Of a DNA stretch of 64,000 bases, positions 27,266-35,620 are shown piece after piece. Position 1 is the first letter of the stretch. Every line of letters begins with the position of its first letter. The notes beneath the pieces were generated by a model. That model did not search any database. It was not told where the DNA came from and saw only the letters and a program-made list of their open reading frames with translations. Source of the stretch: G963676655 sp963676655. Lineage in GTDB: Bacteria; Verrucomicrobiota; Lentisphaeria; Victivallales; Victivallaceae. A program made the position numbers and the translations under genes. Location of the stretch: assembly GCA_963676655.2 (NCBI GenBank), contig CAXXKX010000003.1, positions 4,278,001-4,342,000 of the forward strand, read 5' to 3'.

Positions 27266-28697
27266 TGGTTACCTCCCGAACTTCTTCCATGGTCGTAAGT
27301 CCCGCCAATATTTTTGCCGCGCCATCGGCATGAAGCGATGCCAGACCTTTCGTTTCAAACGCATATTTTTCAAAATCACGTTCATCCGCGTTTTTCAAAA
27401 TCATTTTTCGCAAACTATCATCCACCGGGATTATCTCATAAAGGCCGACACGGCCGGAATAGCCTTTGTCTCCACAGAACGAACAACCCTTTATTTGTGG
27501 AACAAGCAACTCCTGATCCTCCGGGTCCCAACCAAATTCCTCACACTCCCGGGCTGTCGGACGTCTTTTTTCAACGCAATGCACGCACGGCACCCTGACC
27601 AGTCTTTGCGCGACCGCCAGGCGCAGCGTGGACGCAACCAGAAAGGGAGCAATGCCAATATTCACCAAACGCGTCAACACCCCGGCCGCGCTGTTCGTAT
27701 GCAGAGTAGACAAAACCAGGTGTCCGGTCAAGGCTGATTTGACCGCGATATCCCCGGTTTCGCCGTCACGTATCTCTCCGATCATTATAACATCAGGGTC
27801 ATGACGCAAAACACTGCGAAGCGCCTTGTTGAAAGTAAGCCTTTCACTATCCGCGTCGATTTTGATCTGAGTTACGCCGTCTACCGGTTTTTCAACCGGA
27901 TCCTCAATACTGACAAGATGCTTGTCGTCACTTTCGCGCAAACGGCGCAACGCGGCATAAAGCGTAGTAGTCTTACCTGAACCAGTCGGACCCGAAAGCA
28001 GGATTATGCCGTTGGGCTCAGATAACGCGCTTTCAAATAATTTTTCATGGACACTGCTCATGCCAAGGGAACTGATCAGTTCAAGTTCCTCGCCATGGTC
28101 CTGAGATAACAAACGCAGTGTGATGTGTTCTCCGTGGATGGTTGGAATCGTCGCCACACGAAGGCTTATTTCCTCCCCGTCCAGGTTGGCGTTGATATTG
28201 CCGTCGAGCGGGGTACGTTTTTCCGCGATATCCAGGTCCGCCGCGATTTTTATTACGGCGGTAAGTTCCGTCAAGGTATTATGGTCGATATAACGGTCGG
28301 TTCTCATAGTCCCGTCAATTCGCATCTGCACGTCCGCGCCATCGTCAACCGGGCAGATATGGATATCTGAAGCACGAAGCTGCAAGGCGCGGTTCAAGAT
28401 CCGGTTAAACAGTATCGCGGTCGAGTCTCCCTGCTTTTCAGCCGGATAAAATCGCTTCAAGGCAATTCGCAAATCATCGGCGTCATCCGCGAATACACAT
28501 TCAACCGTATAACCGGTTTCGCTTTCAAGCCGGTCCATTGCCTCGAGCGGATCACTGTGCAAAGAAATTGCCACGGTCAAAATATCATCATGAAAAGAAA
28601 GCGGCAACGCCCGGTAACGATGCGCGGTCGCGGACCTGACAAGCTTCAACACATCATCAGGAATACTGATTTTTCTTATTGAAATTGTATTGCTCAT
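27252..28697 (-). CDS. GspE/PilB-like assembly ATPase
   Basis: 481 residues. An N-terminal GspE-N-like domain precedes the ATPase core: Walker A GPTGSGKTTT (236-245), Asp box IEDPVEKPVDG, Walker B DPDVIMIGEIRD (300-311, Glu308), His box TGHLVLSTLHTNSA. A C-terminal tetracysteine zinc motif is present (CVHC, then CSFCG), as in GspE/PilB. It drives pseudopilus or pilus polymerisation. It overlaps the preceding GspM-like gene by ATGA. Confidence 0.93.
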   Translation of the reverse strand: MSNTISIRKISIPDDVLKLVRSATAHRYRALPLSFHDDILTVAISLHSDPLEAMDRLESETGYTVECVFADDADDLRIALKRFYPAEKQGDSTAILFNRILNRALQLRASDIHICPVDDGADVQMRIDGTMRTDRYIDHNTLTELTAVIKIAADLDIAEKRTPLDGNINANLDGEEISLRVATIPTIHGEHITLRLLSQDHGEELELISSLGMSSVHEKLFESALSEPNGIILLSGPTGSGKTTTLYAALRRLRESDDKHLVSIEDPVEKPVDGVTQIKIDADSERLTFNKALRSVLRHDPDVIMIGEIRDGETGDIAVKSALTGHLVLSTLHTNSAAGVLTRLVNIGIAPFLVASTLRLAVAQRLVRVPCVHCVEKRRPTARECEEFGWDPEDQELLVPQIKGCSFCGDKGYSGRVGLYEIIPVDDSLRKMILKNADERDFEKYAFETKGLASLHADGAAKILAGLTTMEEVREVTSGCI

Positions 28698-29404
28698 TGC
28701 TGCGCCTTTTCTTTGCGATAAGGAATATGCAACTCAAAACAGCATTTCAACGCGTTGTACTGATTGAGTTCCCGGTCGGTAATAAACTCGTCCGTTCGCT
28801 CCAGGTAAATATTATTCAGGAAAAAAGTAGCCTTATGATTATAGACTTCCATAAGAAACGTTTTAATGTGCTTATAAGTTCCATGCACTATGAACTGATG
28901 TACGTCATCTCCAATCAACTGCGGCAATTCCAGCTTGATACGCTTATTTTTATTCATTTGTCCACTTGATTTTTTACGGCGGCGTGGCCTTGCCGCCTTT
29001 TTTTCATTAACTCGTGTTTCAGAGATTATTTTAATTGAATTTTGATCAAGAAGCGAACGAATCTCAATAATGATCTTACCGCTTTCGCTCCTTGTCAATT
29101 GTCCGCTTTTTTTCATCAACTCGCTATTTGCCTTGCTAAAAGCATTCAACTTCTTCTCAACCTTTTTCCGGCGGTTATTAAGATCGCTCATCATGAGGTC
29201 GACATCATCGACAATCACCATTTTACTCATTTTTTTCTGTAAATCCTTGATGGCTGCCATTTGCGGTTTAATATGCTTGTTGAGCGCGTAATAAGCGATT
29301 GCAAAACTCAACGCGGCTCCGATTAATATCCGCATTACAAAGGAGGTCCTGTTGTAATACCTCATAAAATCATCGCGCAATATTTTCAGTTGCCGGTTCG
29401 CCAT
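28694..29404 (-). CDS. GspM/PilO-like membrane protein
   Basis: 236 residues. A single membrane helix near residues 25-43 (MRILIGAALSFAIAYYAL) is followed by a coiled coil of about 60 residues rich in Lys and Leu, and a small C-terminal domain with IKLELPQLIGDDVHQFIVHG and YKHIKTFLMEVYNHKATFFL, like the ferredoxin-like fold of PilO/GspM. AGGAGG precedes the ATG. Such proteins pair with GspL/PilN to form the inner-membrane assembly platform. The assignment is based on topology and gene order. Confidence 0.7.
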   Translation of the reverse strand: MANRQLKILRDDFMRYYNRTSFVMRILIGAALSFAIAYYALNKHIKPQMAAIKDLQKKMSKMVIVDDVDLMMSDLNNRRKKVEKKLNAFSKANSELMKKSGQLTRSESGKIIIEIRSLLDQNSIKIISETRVNEKKAARPRRRKKSSGQMNKNKRIKLELPQLIGDDVHQFIVHGTYKHIKTFLMEVYNHKATFFLNNIYLERTDEFITDRELNQYNALKCCFELHIPYRKEKAQQ

Positions 29405-29405
29405 T

Positions 29406-30728
29406 TTATTGCCTCCTGTCGCTTATGCGTGAGTGAAAAATGATTTGGCCATTTTTTTCTTTGGTTAAACCATCCGAAAATAATGCCAGATTATACCGGC
29501 GCAATTCTTTTTCAAAATGAATAAAGAATCTCGACAGGTCAGGGTGCCAGGCCGTTTCACCGTCAATCAGAATACCGTTCGTACTTTCCTCTATCTTGTT
29601 TATCCTGGTATATTTCAATGGATAACGCCCCAGTAAATTAAAAATCAACAGGAACCGTCGGGATAACCGTTCTTTTTTCGACAACATCTGATGGATCTGT
29701 TGTTCAGAGCTGAGCTCTTCGTCCAACTCTTTTATTTCGGCTTCCGCGTCTTTAACCTGTTTTTCAATCTTTTTATAATAGTGATAGCGTTCATCCAATT
29801 TACGGTAAACGGTGTAGTTTTGAATCAACAAAAATCCCATCGCAAAAACAACCATACCGATCAATGTCAAACCAATGACCGTTCCCGGGGCTTTCGGATC
29901 TTTGGGTTTGGGCGGCAGCAAAGCCGGTTTGATCAATTCTATACCGTGTTTAATAAAAAACTCAGATCCATCGATCAACCCGGTCTTCCAGTCATGGCAA
30001 GTAACGGAGTTTGCTTCCGTCATATCTTTTATCGCGGCACAAAGCTCCGGACTGGAACTTGGAGAATACAAAGTGACGCGTTTATATTTCAAAACAATCA
30101 GCCGACGCTGCATTCTTTCGCGCCATTCCGCGTCATCGCCGCTTCTGGGAACTCCCAGCGGCAGATTGCGGACGATCAGTTTATTACGGTCGGGTATCGC
30201 CATGAACCCGTGACTTCCAAGAAGAAACAAAAAGCATTCGTCATGGTGCTCTATATTGAAAAAGTGTTCAGACATGAACAATTGTTTGAAGTTTGTTACG
30301 CCCAGGAATTTAAGTTTTTCCTCCTTGACGATTTTGGCGAGATTGGCAATATCCTCCAAATCAAAATAGGACACCAGAATACCGCTGCGGAAATCATGCA
30401 GCATCCCGTCCATATATGACACGCGCTGCCGCCCGGAAGTATCCCCCATATTGCCCGCCGCCGCATACTCTATCGCCGAATGACGCTCTTCAGCATCCAG
30501 ATCCGGCCCCAGTTTAACATCGATTTCCTGTACATCCGATATCCGCAGAAATAATACCTCTTTTACTTTCTGCTTCTTGCCGAATTCCAAAATAGTTTTC
30601 AGCGGAGTGTCCAGCGAAAAACAGTTTTCCGCGCACGTTCCGTTGCCGTTAACTACAATGCCCCAGATTCCAACCCCGTCTTCGGCAACAACCAGGGTTT
30701 TGCTTCTCTTCTTAAACAACTTCATCAT
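29406..30728 (-). CDS. GspL-like (PilM/PilN-type) assembly platform protein
   Basis: 440 residues. The N-terminal about 270 residues resemble a degenerate actin-like PilM/GspL cytoplasmic domain (LVVAEDGVGIWGIVVNG). A membrane helix at about 286-305 (GTVIGLTLIGMVVFAMGFLL) leads to a coiled coil and a periplasmic PilN-like end. A single chain with cytoplasmic actin-like part, one helix and a short periplasmic part is GspL topology. Start overlaps the stop of the upstream pseudopilin (ATGA). Confidence 0.7.
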   Translation of the reverse strand: MMKLFKKRSKTLVVAEDGVGIWGIVVNGNGTCAENCFSLDTPLKTILEFGKKQKVKEVLFLRISDVQEIDVKLGPDLDAEERHSAIEYAAAGNMGDTSGRQRVSYMDGMLHDFRSGILVSYFDLEDIANLAKIVKEEKLKFLGVTNFKQLFMSEHFFNIEHHDECFLFLLGSHGFMAIPDRNKLIVRNLPLGVPRSGDDAEWRERMQRRLIVLKYKRVTLYSPSSSPELCAAIKDMTEANSVTCHDWKTGLIDGSEFFIKHGIELIKPALLPPKPKDPKAPGTVIGLTLIGMVVFAMGFLLIQNYTVYRKLDERYHYYKKIEKQVKDAEAEIKELDEELSSEQQIHQMLSKKERLSRRFLLIFNLLGRYPLKYTRINKIEESTNGILIDGETAWHPDLSRFFIHFEKELRRYNLALFSDGLTKEKNGQIIFHSRISDRRQ

Positions 30729-31807
30729 TCAGTAACGATCTCATCAAGGATAATGGTTATGGAGTTATTGCCGCGCTTCAACTCTACCGGTATAATAGCC
30801 GATGCGGCATATTTGTCGCTTCCCGCGAAAGCATAGATCAAGCGCCGGCCCGGAACCAGGCGACCTATCGTCAGCAGGCTGTTCCCCGTCCAGGAGTCAA
30901 CTTTCGCGTATTTGCGTGTTTCATCATTCTCATCGCTCGTACTGGTATCGGTTTTCCGATCCGCGTCATTGAGCGATCCGTCATTAAGTAATCCCACATA
31001 ATCTCCTGCCGCGTCGGACTCTGACTTAAAAAGATAATATCCCAACTCCATAACCGAATTAGTCGTATCCGTTTTAGTCGGCGCGAAGATCATTATTCTT
31101 GAATAAACTGCGGGTAAAGCCTCTGTGTCATCCCGCATCTTAAGGTATATTGATAAAGTTGCTAAATTGTTTTCATGCGGATATAAAAATTCTTCGTCAC
31201 TGTCATAATAGTTGTCCCCGGAACCTTCCGCACCATCGGCCCCGTAACTTGTTACTCCCTGTATCTCGTCTCCGGAAGACGGCGAATCGGTCTCGCTTTG
31301 TTCTACAACCAGACTATTGCTTTCCGTTTTCAGATACCAGTTGTCCACAATTCTCCACGGCCTGCCGTAACCGTCATAGAGCTTTTCACTGCTGGTGTTC
31401 AAATAAGGCCCGGCCCAGCCGACACGCATTCTGGCAGTAGGAAAGACATAATTAAAAACTGCCGGTTGAGTTTCCGACAAGTCAAGTATATTCCAGGTCA
31501 ATTCTACTTCCTCTTCATGATTGAACATCGTTTCTGTTTCCGAATTATGATAAAAACAGTCACGGCGATACAATTCGGCCAGTTCCGATCCGGAATCCGT
31601 ATCCCGGACTTTCGGCCAGCGGCCCATGTCAGACACAAAACGTTGAATCGCTTCCTGAATTACTTTTCCGCGCTCTAAAGTTTTTTCCTGCCGGGTACGC
31701 ATTTCGGAGTCGGTAAAGTTATCAAGGGCCACCATCGCTACGGCAGCAATGATCGCCAGGCTTATCACCAGCTCGATCAAAGTCAAATTGTGTCTATAGT
31801 ATCGCAA
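30725..31807 (-). CDS. Large minor pseudopilin
   Basis: 360 residues. A leader of only seven residues (MRYYRHN) precedes LTLIELVISLAIIAAVAMV, a prepilin signature with Leu in the usual Phe position. The soluble part is unusually long for a pseudopilin and contains WAGPYLNTSSEKLYDGYGRP, resembling the G-type pilin C-terminal pattern. It probably sits at the tip of the pseudopilus, like the large GspK. Gene order after another pseudopilin gene (3-bp gap) supports a minor-pilin role. Confidence 0.8.
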   Translation of the reverse strand: MRYYRHNLTLIELVISLAIIAAVAMVALDNFTDSEMRTRQEKTLERGKVIQEAIQRFVSDMGRWPKVRDTDSGSELAELYRRDCFYHNSETETMFNHEEEVELTWNILDLSETQPAVFNYVFPTARMRVGWAGPYLNTSSEKLYDGYGRPWRIVDNWYLKTESNSLVVEQSETDSPSSGDEIQGVTSYGADGAEGSGDNYYDSDEEFLYPHENNLATLSIYLKMRDDTEALPAVYSRIMIFAPTKTDTTNSVMELGYYLFKSESDAAGDYVGLLNDGSLNDADRKTDTSTSDENDETRKYAKVDSWTGNSLLTIGRLVPGRRLIYAFAGSDKYAASAIIPVELKRGNNSITIILDEIVTE

Positions 31808-31810
31808 AAC

Positions 31811-32515
31811 TCAATACCCTGCCAACGGCATCAAACGAATGACAATGTCATCGTTCTGAGCCACAATATCGTCCGCCGTGGCGGAGGTGTAACCATCATC
31901 TGTCGTAGCTAAAAAAGAATTCGGCAAAGTGTCAAGCGTTTTATCGGGCCCGGTGCAAACCAGGACAATTTTCTGCAAACGTTTATATTCATTTAAGCTG
32001 CTGCCGTCTGTTGTTCTAGACTCCGGGACAAGTACCCGGTAATAACCGCCGTAAGGATCCTTGATAACTGGAATTTTTACTGTTCCTTCGCTGTCTTTAA
32101 CCTGACCGTAGGTCTCTGTACTGAGCACTCCCGGTCCGCTGGCGATGGTCACAAGTCCCTCTTCATCAAGGTAAGGGCCGCGACGCCCGATTCCGCTGTC
32201 AGAGTCATACTCAGTATAGCTGCTTACTGGAGAAGCACTACTGCCCAACGGGTGAGTTTCCCACAACAGCGGCCATAAACCATATTTTGCGATGTCCATC
32301 AAATACTGATTTGTATCGCCTGTTTCTTTGCGGAACACCACATCGGCGGCAAAGCGTCTGAATGCCGACTGGATTTCCCGCATCTCTGTTTGAGCAACCT
32401 TGTCTTTGGCTTCGGCCCCAGTGTCATTGAATCCCGGCAGCACCAGCGTCAACAGAGCGCCCATAATTCCAATAACGATCAAAAGTTCGATCAATGAAAA
32501 TTCTCTGCGTACCAT
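31811..32515 (-). CDS. Minor pseudopilin
   Basis: 234 residues from the ATG at 32515, chosen because AGGAAC lies upstream and the leader MVRRE is then short, as in the neighbours; a longer frame from 32557 would start inside a hairpin. FSLIELLIVIGIMGALLTLV is the prepilin helix. The soluble part has GRRGPYLDEEGLVTI and DPYGGYYRVLVPE, similar to the GspG-type C-terminal region. The protein lacks an obvious calcium site. It is cotranscribed with the downstream assembly genes. Confidence 0.82.
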   Translation of the reverse strand: MVRREFSLIELLIVIGIMGALLTLVLPGFNDTGAEAKDKVAQTEMREIQSAFRRFAADVVFRKETGDTNQYLMDIAKYGLWPLLWETHPLGSSASPVSSYTEYDSDSGIGRRGPYLDEEGLVTIASGPGVLSTETYGQVKDSEGTVKIPVIKDPYGGYYRVLVPESRTTDGSSLNEYKRLQKIVLVCTGPDKTLDTLPNSFLATTDDGYTSATADDIVAQNDDIVIRLMPLAGY

Positions 32516-32545
32516 TTTTGTTGTTCCTGTTTTGGTTCCCGTCAT

Positions 32546-32581
32546 ATTTAAAATCATCCGGAACCCCGGATGATTTTAAAT
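32546..32581. repeat. Perfect 16-bp inverted repeat with 4-nt loop
   Basis: ATTTAAAATCATCCGG, loop AACC, and its exact complement form an uninterrupted 16-bp stem between two pseudopilin genes. No T-run follows on either side beyond the AT-rich arm itself. It may act as an mRNA stability or processing element behind the terminator at 32600-32630. Confidence 0.7.
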
Positions 32582-32599
32582 GACAAAAAATTTTGAAAA

Positions 32600-32630
32600 G
32601 CGGCCCGTCGCCAATCCCGCAACGGACCGC
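32600..32630 (-). terminator. Rho-independent terminator of the major pseudopilin gene
   Basis: On the minus strand GCGGTCCGTTGC and GCGACGGGCCGC form a 12-bp stem (with G-U pairs) around a 7-nt loop, followed by TTTT and a second T-rich stretch. It lies about 15 bp after the stop of the 298-residue pseudopilin. Partial read-through would give abundant major subunit and less of the downstream machinery. Confidence 0.75.
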
Positions 32631-32645
32631 GAAAAGCAAACTTAA

Positions 32646-33542
32646 TTAGAATAAGTCGCCTTCAAGAATTCCACAGTCCGGGCAGCTGGTGCAAAGCAGC
32701 TTTGCGGCAGGGACTTCGGTATCTGCAGTGCCATCTTCAGTGGCAGTATAGACCTTGAAGAAAGCGATGTAGTAACGACATGTGCCGTCATCGCCCCATG
32801 GGCATTTACCAGCCTGAGCAATGCTGATTTTTGATTCATTCGGGCCATCGCTGTAATAGGTTTCCCAGTCAATAGTCGGAGCTACAAAGACCGGAACGAT
32901 AACAAATGCGGGTTCTGTGAAATCAGTTCCGTCATTAGTACGGAATTTTGCAGCGGTAGTGTCAGTTACAGCAGCAACATTTGCAGCTTGACCAGCTTGA
33001 GCAATTGCACTCAGGCTAACACCGCGATAATTCAGAGCTTCAGCAGCATCGTCACCAGTAATAGCAGTGTTGATTTTACCAGTAACAGCATCTACATCTT
33101 CAGTCCAGTAACTACCAGTAGCATTTACTTGCAAGACATATTTATCTGCTGCGGCATCTTCCGCAAGATCTGTGCCGTAAGCCAACTGAACAATACCGGC
33201 TTTCTGCAAAGATTCCAAGGTGGTAGCGTTTAATTGCAGCCCAGTAGAAGCGGTACCGAAGTTGTGTGTTGCCGCAGTGGTAAGATTAGTCATGATTGTA
33301 GCAGCACTGGAAGCCTGCAACCCGGTGTGAAAACCTGATGGATAAACCCCGTTCGCGCCGCGGAACATATTAAGATAACGTAAAGTTCCGGCCTGGTTGT
33401 AATCGCAGGCTGTATCTTTCGCCGCGCTTTCGGAATCGCTGAAAGCCGGCAGTATCAAGGCGGCTAATGCCCCCATAATGCCAACAACAATTAGTAGTTC
33501 GATTAATGAAAAGTTTCTCTTAGAAATTTTTTTGCAAAACAT
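32646..33542 (-). CDS. Major pseudopilin (GspG/PilA-like)
   Basis: 298 residues. MFCKKISKRN is a short basic leader, followed by FSLIELLIVVGIMGALAAL with the conserved Glu and an LPAFSDSESAAKD junction. The soluble part is Ala/Thr-rich, with two cysteine pairs at the C-terminus (CPWGDDGTC and CTSCPDC), which could form disulfides or a metal site. It has its own ribosome site (AAGGAC), a structured leader upstream and a strong terminator downstream, all consistent with high, separate expression, hence the major-subunit call. It heads the secretion/pilus cluster. Confidence 0.82.
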   Translation of the reverse strand: MFCKKISKRNFSLIELLIVVGIMGALAALILPAFSDSESAAKDTACDYNQAGTLRYLNMFRGANGVYPSGFHTGLQASSAATIMTNLTTAATHNFGTASTGLQLNATTLESLQKAGIVQLAYGTDLAEDAAADKYVLQVNATGSYWTEDVDAVTGKINTAITGDDAAEALNYRGVSLSAIAQAGQAANVAAVTDTTAAKFRTNDGTDFTEPAFVIVPVFVAPTIDWETYYSDGPNESKISIAQAGKCPWGDDGTCRYYIAFFKVYTATEDGTADTEVPAAKLLCTSCPDCGILEGDLF

Positions 33543-33827
33543 TTTGATTGTCCTTCTGCAGTTTTTTTGTTCTCTTTCTTACACATTCCGCAGTAATCTT
33601 TAATTACTGCTTGTGCTGTAATCAAACAGCGATAAAATAGATAAAACCTCGAAGCCACATCGACGGTTTTGCATTAACATATTGACGCTTTATTCACTCC
33701 TTTCTTTAGCGACAAGCTACTTTCCGGCATTCTTTTATTCCATCCGAAAAAATTAAAATTATTTACGATCCTTTTAGATCATCCTTTCTTATATATCTAC
33801 CTTCGCACCATCTCCGTGTGGTCGAAG
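33543..33827 (-). promoter_or_regulatory. Structured leader upstream of the major pseudopilin
   Basis: The region contains several hairpins in the minus-strand direction: CTTCG-ACCA / TGGT-G-CGAAG (33801-33827), AAAACC..CGA / TCG..GGTTTT (around 33643-33670), GCTGT/ACAGC (33614-33629) and a perfect 8-bp stem GCAGTAAT/ATTACTGC (33590-33610) close to the gene. No known riboswitch consensus fits. I could not choose a promoter with confidence. Confidence 0.4.
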
Positions 33828-33861
33828 CCAATTATTTTACTTCTATCTTTCAATTACAATT

Positions 33862-33885
33862 AATAATTAGGGAGACCTAATTATT
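33862..33885. repeat. Hairpin with GAGA loop, copy 1 of a pair
   Basis: AATAATTAGG-GAGA-CCTAATTATT is a perfect 10-bp stem closed by a GNRA tetraloop on the plus strand. An almost identical hairpin follows at 33951-33972; both are preceded by ATTACAATTAAT. No gene is associated, and function is unknown. Confidence 0.6.
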
Positions 33886-33950
33886 TGATTGAAAAATATT
33901 TGATTAAAAAATATTATTAAAAAAAATCTCCACAAGCAATAAAATTACAA

Positions 33951-33972
33951 TTAATTAGGGGAACCTAATTAA
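33951..33972. repeat. Hairpin with GGAA loop, copy 2 of a pair
   Basis: TTAATTAGG-GGAA-CCTAATTAA is a perfect 9-bp stem with a GNRA loop on the plus strand. The stem core AATTAGG/CCTAATT and the upstream ATTACAATTAAT match copy 1 at 33862-33885, while the loop differs but stays GNRA. Confidence 0.6.
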
Positions 33973-34271
33973 GGTATCAAAAAAAATGAGATTTAACTCA
34001 AATTAATGTTTTGAATATACAAAGCATTTTTATTTTTTCAAGTCCTTTCAACAACTTTTTTCTAAAAAAATCAAAAAAAATCTAAACTGAAAAGAAAATG
34101 GATAAGCAATATCTTAGCCTGACTTATTCATAAATTTATGGTATGGAAATGATGATTCCCATAGGATTCCCTTTGGTGAGATAGCACTTTCCTTGTCAGA
34201 GAGCAACAATAGCTTCAAGACATTTGTTTACAAGGGGTGTCATTAAGTCGGGTATATTCCATAGGCTTTGG

Positions 34272-34390
34272 GGTTTCCAAGGCGGTCAGCTTTGCCCAGT
34301 TCAGATAAGGGAATCAGGGTAGGGACCGGAATACGACCGGAGAAATGAAAAATGGGTCAATGACCAATATATAATTATTTTACATAAATC
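34272..34390 (+). repeat. Decayed coding-like repeat, copy 2
   Basis: Partner of 587-706. In the shared frame it reads GFQGGQLCPVQIRESG, stop, GPEYDRRNEKWVNDQYIIIL. The internal TAG, where copy 1 has CAG, shows it is no longer coding. It lies directly upstream of the tRNA-Lys region. Confidence 0.5.
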
Positions 34391-34412
34391 GTTGATGGGG
34401 AATGAAATGAGA

Positions 34413-34488
34413 TGGTACGCCCAGCAGGATTCGAACCTGCGACCCAATGATTAAGAGTCATTTGCTCTACCAACTGAGCTATGGGCGC
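34413..34488 (-). tRNA. tRNA-Lys (anticodon CUU)
   Basis: On the minus strand a complete cloverleaf can be drawn: acceptor GCGCCCA/TGGGCGT, D-arm GCTC-AGTTGGTA-GAGC, anticodon stem AATGA/TCATT with loop CTCTTAA (anticodon CTT), T-arm GCAGG-TTCGAAT-CCTGC, discriminator A and an encoded CCA (34415-34413). All stems pair. Confidence 0.96.
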
Positions 34489-34580
34489 TTATTTATCAGA
34501 TTACTCATCAATATAATACTAATTAGGGCCTAAGTCAACTTAATGACTTTGAAAAAATATAAAAATGTTCAGCGTACGTC

Positions 34581-35432
34581 TCAAGATTTCTGTTTGCGCC
34601 AGTCCCGGGGACTTTGTCCGTATTTTTCCCGGAAGACCCGGCTGAAACGATTGGCATCGGAATAACCGACGACGGCTGCGACTTCTTTGATCGTCAAATT
34701 GGTTTTTTCCAGAACGTTCGTTGCCATTTCCATCTTTTTCCGGGTGAGATAATTATAGGGAGAATCCTTGAACGCCGCAATGAAGTTCCGATAGATAGTG
34801 GTCCGGTGAACGTTGAAAATATTTTCCAGGTCATGCATTGAACGGATCGCGGAAAAGTTTTCATCAATATAATGGCGGCAGGCCTCGGCAAAACCGGCAT
34901 TGTCGGTTTGTTCGCGGCATTTACCGGACAAGGCAATTTTGAGTAAATTAATAACTTCCCAGGCGGCGCTGACCGGATAAAATTCAGGATAATTCCCGGA
35001 CGTCAGTCTTGCATTGATTATTTCCCCGTCGGCAATCAGTTCTCCGGTCAAAATCTGCGGGAGATGATAAGGTTGATCCGGAGGCAAAATTTTCGCCAGA
35101 ATTTCTTTATGACAATGTCCGCTCAACTTGAACCAGTAGTAGCGCCAAGGCTGGTTCGGGTAATCATGGTATTCGCATGGCGTATATGAGGGGACTAAGA
35201 CGACGTCTCCGGCTTTTGCTTCGAATTCCAGGTCCTTAAACTTGAATTTGCCGCACCCCCGGGTGATAAAATGGATAGCCGGTAAAGGATCATTGCTTCC
35301 TCGCAAGTACTCAAAAAGGCCCAGGCTGTACAAGTGTCCGCAGGAAAAGACATAAAGGTCGGGATCATACTCACTGATTGACGGGGCAACACTATGAGTA
35401 TGCTGTGGAAGGCGAATTGTACGAGTTTTCAT
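34581..35432 (-). CDS. AraC-family transcriptional regulator
   Basis: 283 residues. The N-terminal cupin-like sensor domain (IHFITRGCGKFKFKDLEFEA, AGDVVLVPSYTPCEYHDYP) is followed by a C-terminal double helix-turn-helix (MHDLENIFNVHRTTIYRNF, TIKEVAAVVGYSDANRFSRV, YGQSPRDWRK). It is divergent from the GH36-like gene at 35621, its probable target, with a 176-bp gap carrying a widely spaced inverted repeat TGCAACAAT/ATTGTTGCA. The ligand is presumably a galactoside-type sugar. Confidence 0.9.
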   Translation of the reverse strand: MKTRTIRLPQHTHSVAPSISEYDPDLYVFSCGHLYSLGLFEYLRGSNDPLPAIHFITRGCGKFKFKDLEFEAKAGDVVLVPSYTPCEYHDYPNQPWRYYWFKLSGHCHKEILAKILPPDQPYHLPQILTGELIADGEIINARLTSGNYPEFYPVSAAWEVINLLKIALSGKCREQTDNAGFAEACRHYIDENFSAIRSMHDLENIFNVHRTTIYRNFIAAFKDSPYNYLTRKKMEMATNVLEKTNLTIKEVAAVVGYSDANRFSRVFREKYGQSPRDWRKQKS

Positions 35433-35460
35433 GTCGGATTATTTTCTTGTTATAGCATCG

Positions 35461-35565
35461 TGCAACAATATCCCCTGTATTGCATCTATTTAATGCGTTG
35501 TTCAGAGTTGAAATTGTTTTACATAAATATATATTGTAATTTATCATAACAAGTGGATTGTTGCA
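35461..35565. promoter_or_regulatory. Divergent regulatory region with spaced inverted repeat
   Basis: TGCAACAAT (35461-35469) and its exact complement ATTGTTGCA (35557-35565) face each other across 87 bp, one near each divergent gene. The centre is AT-rich (TATATATTGTAATTTAT). Such spacing would allow a dimeric AraC-type protein to loop the DNA, though AraC sites are more often direct repeats. Confidence 0.4.
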
Positions 35566-35620
35566 ATATGATTGAAAAATCCATCTGAAATTTTAGACTG
35601 AATTTATCATGGAAGAAAAT

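Noticed and set aside
33601..33700. Cyclic-di-GMP (GEMM) riboswitch before the major pseudopilin
   Set aside because: GCAAAACC and GGTTTT are present, but the conserved core with ACGCAAAGCC and the second stem is missing.
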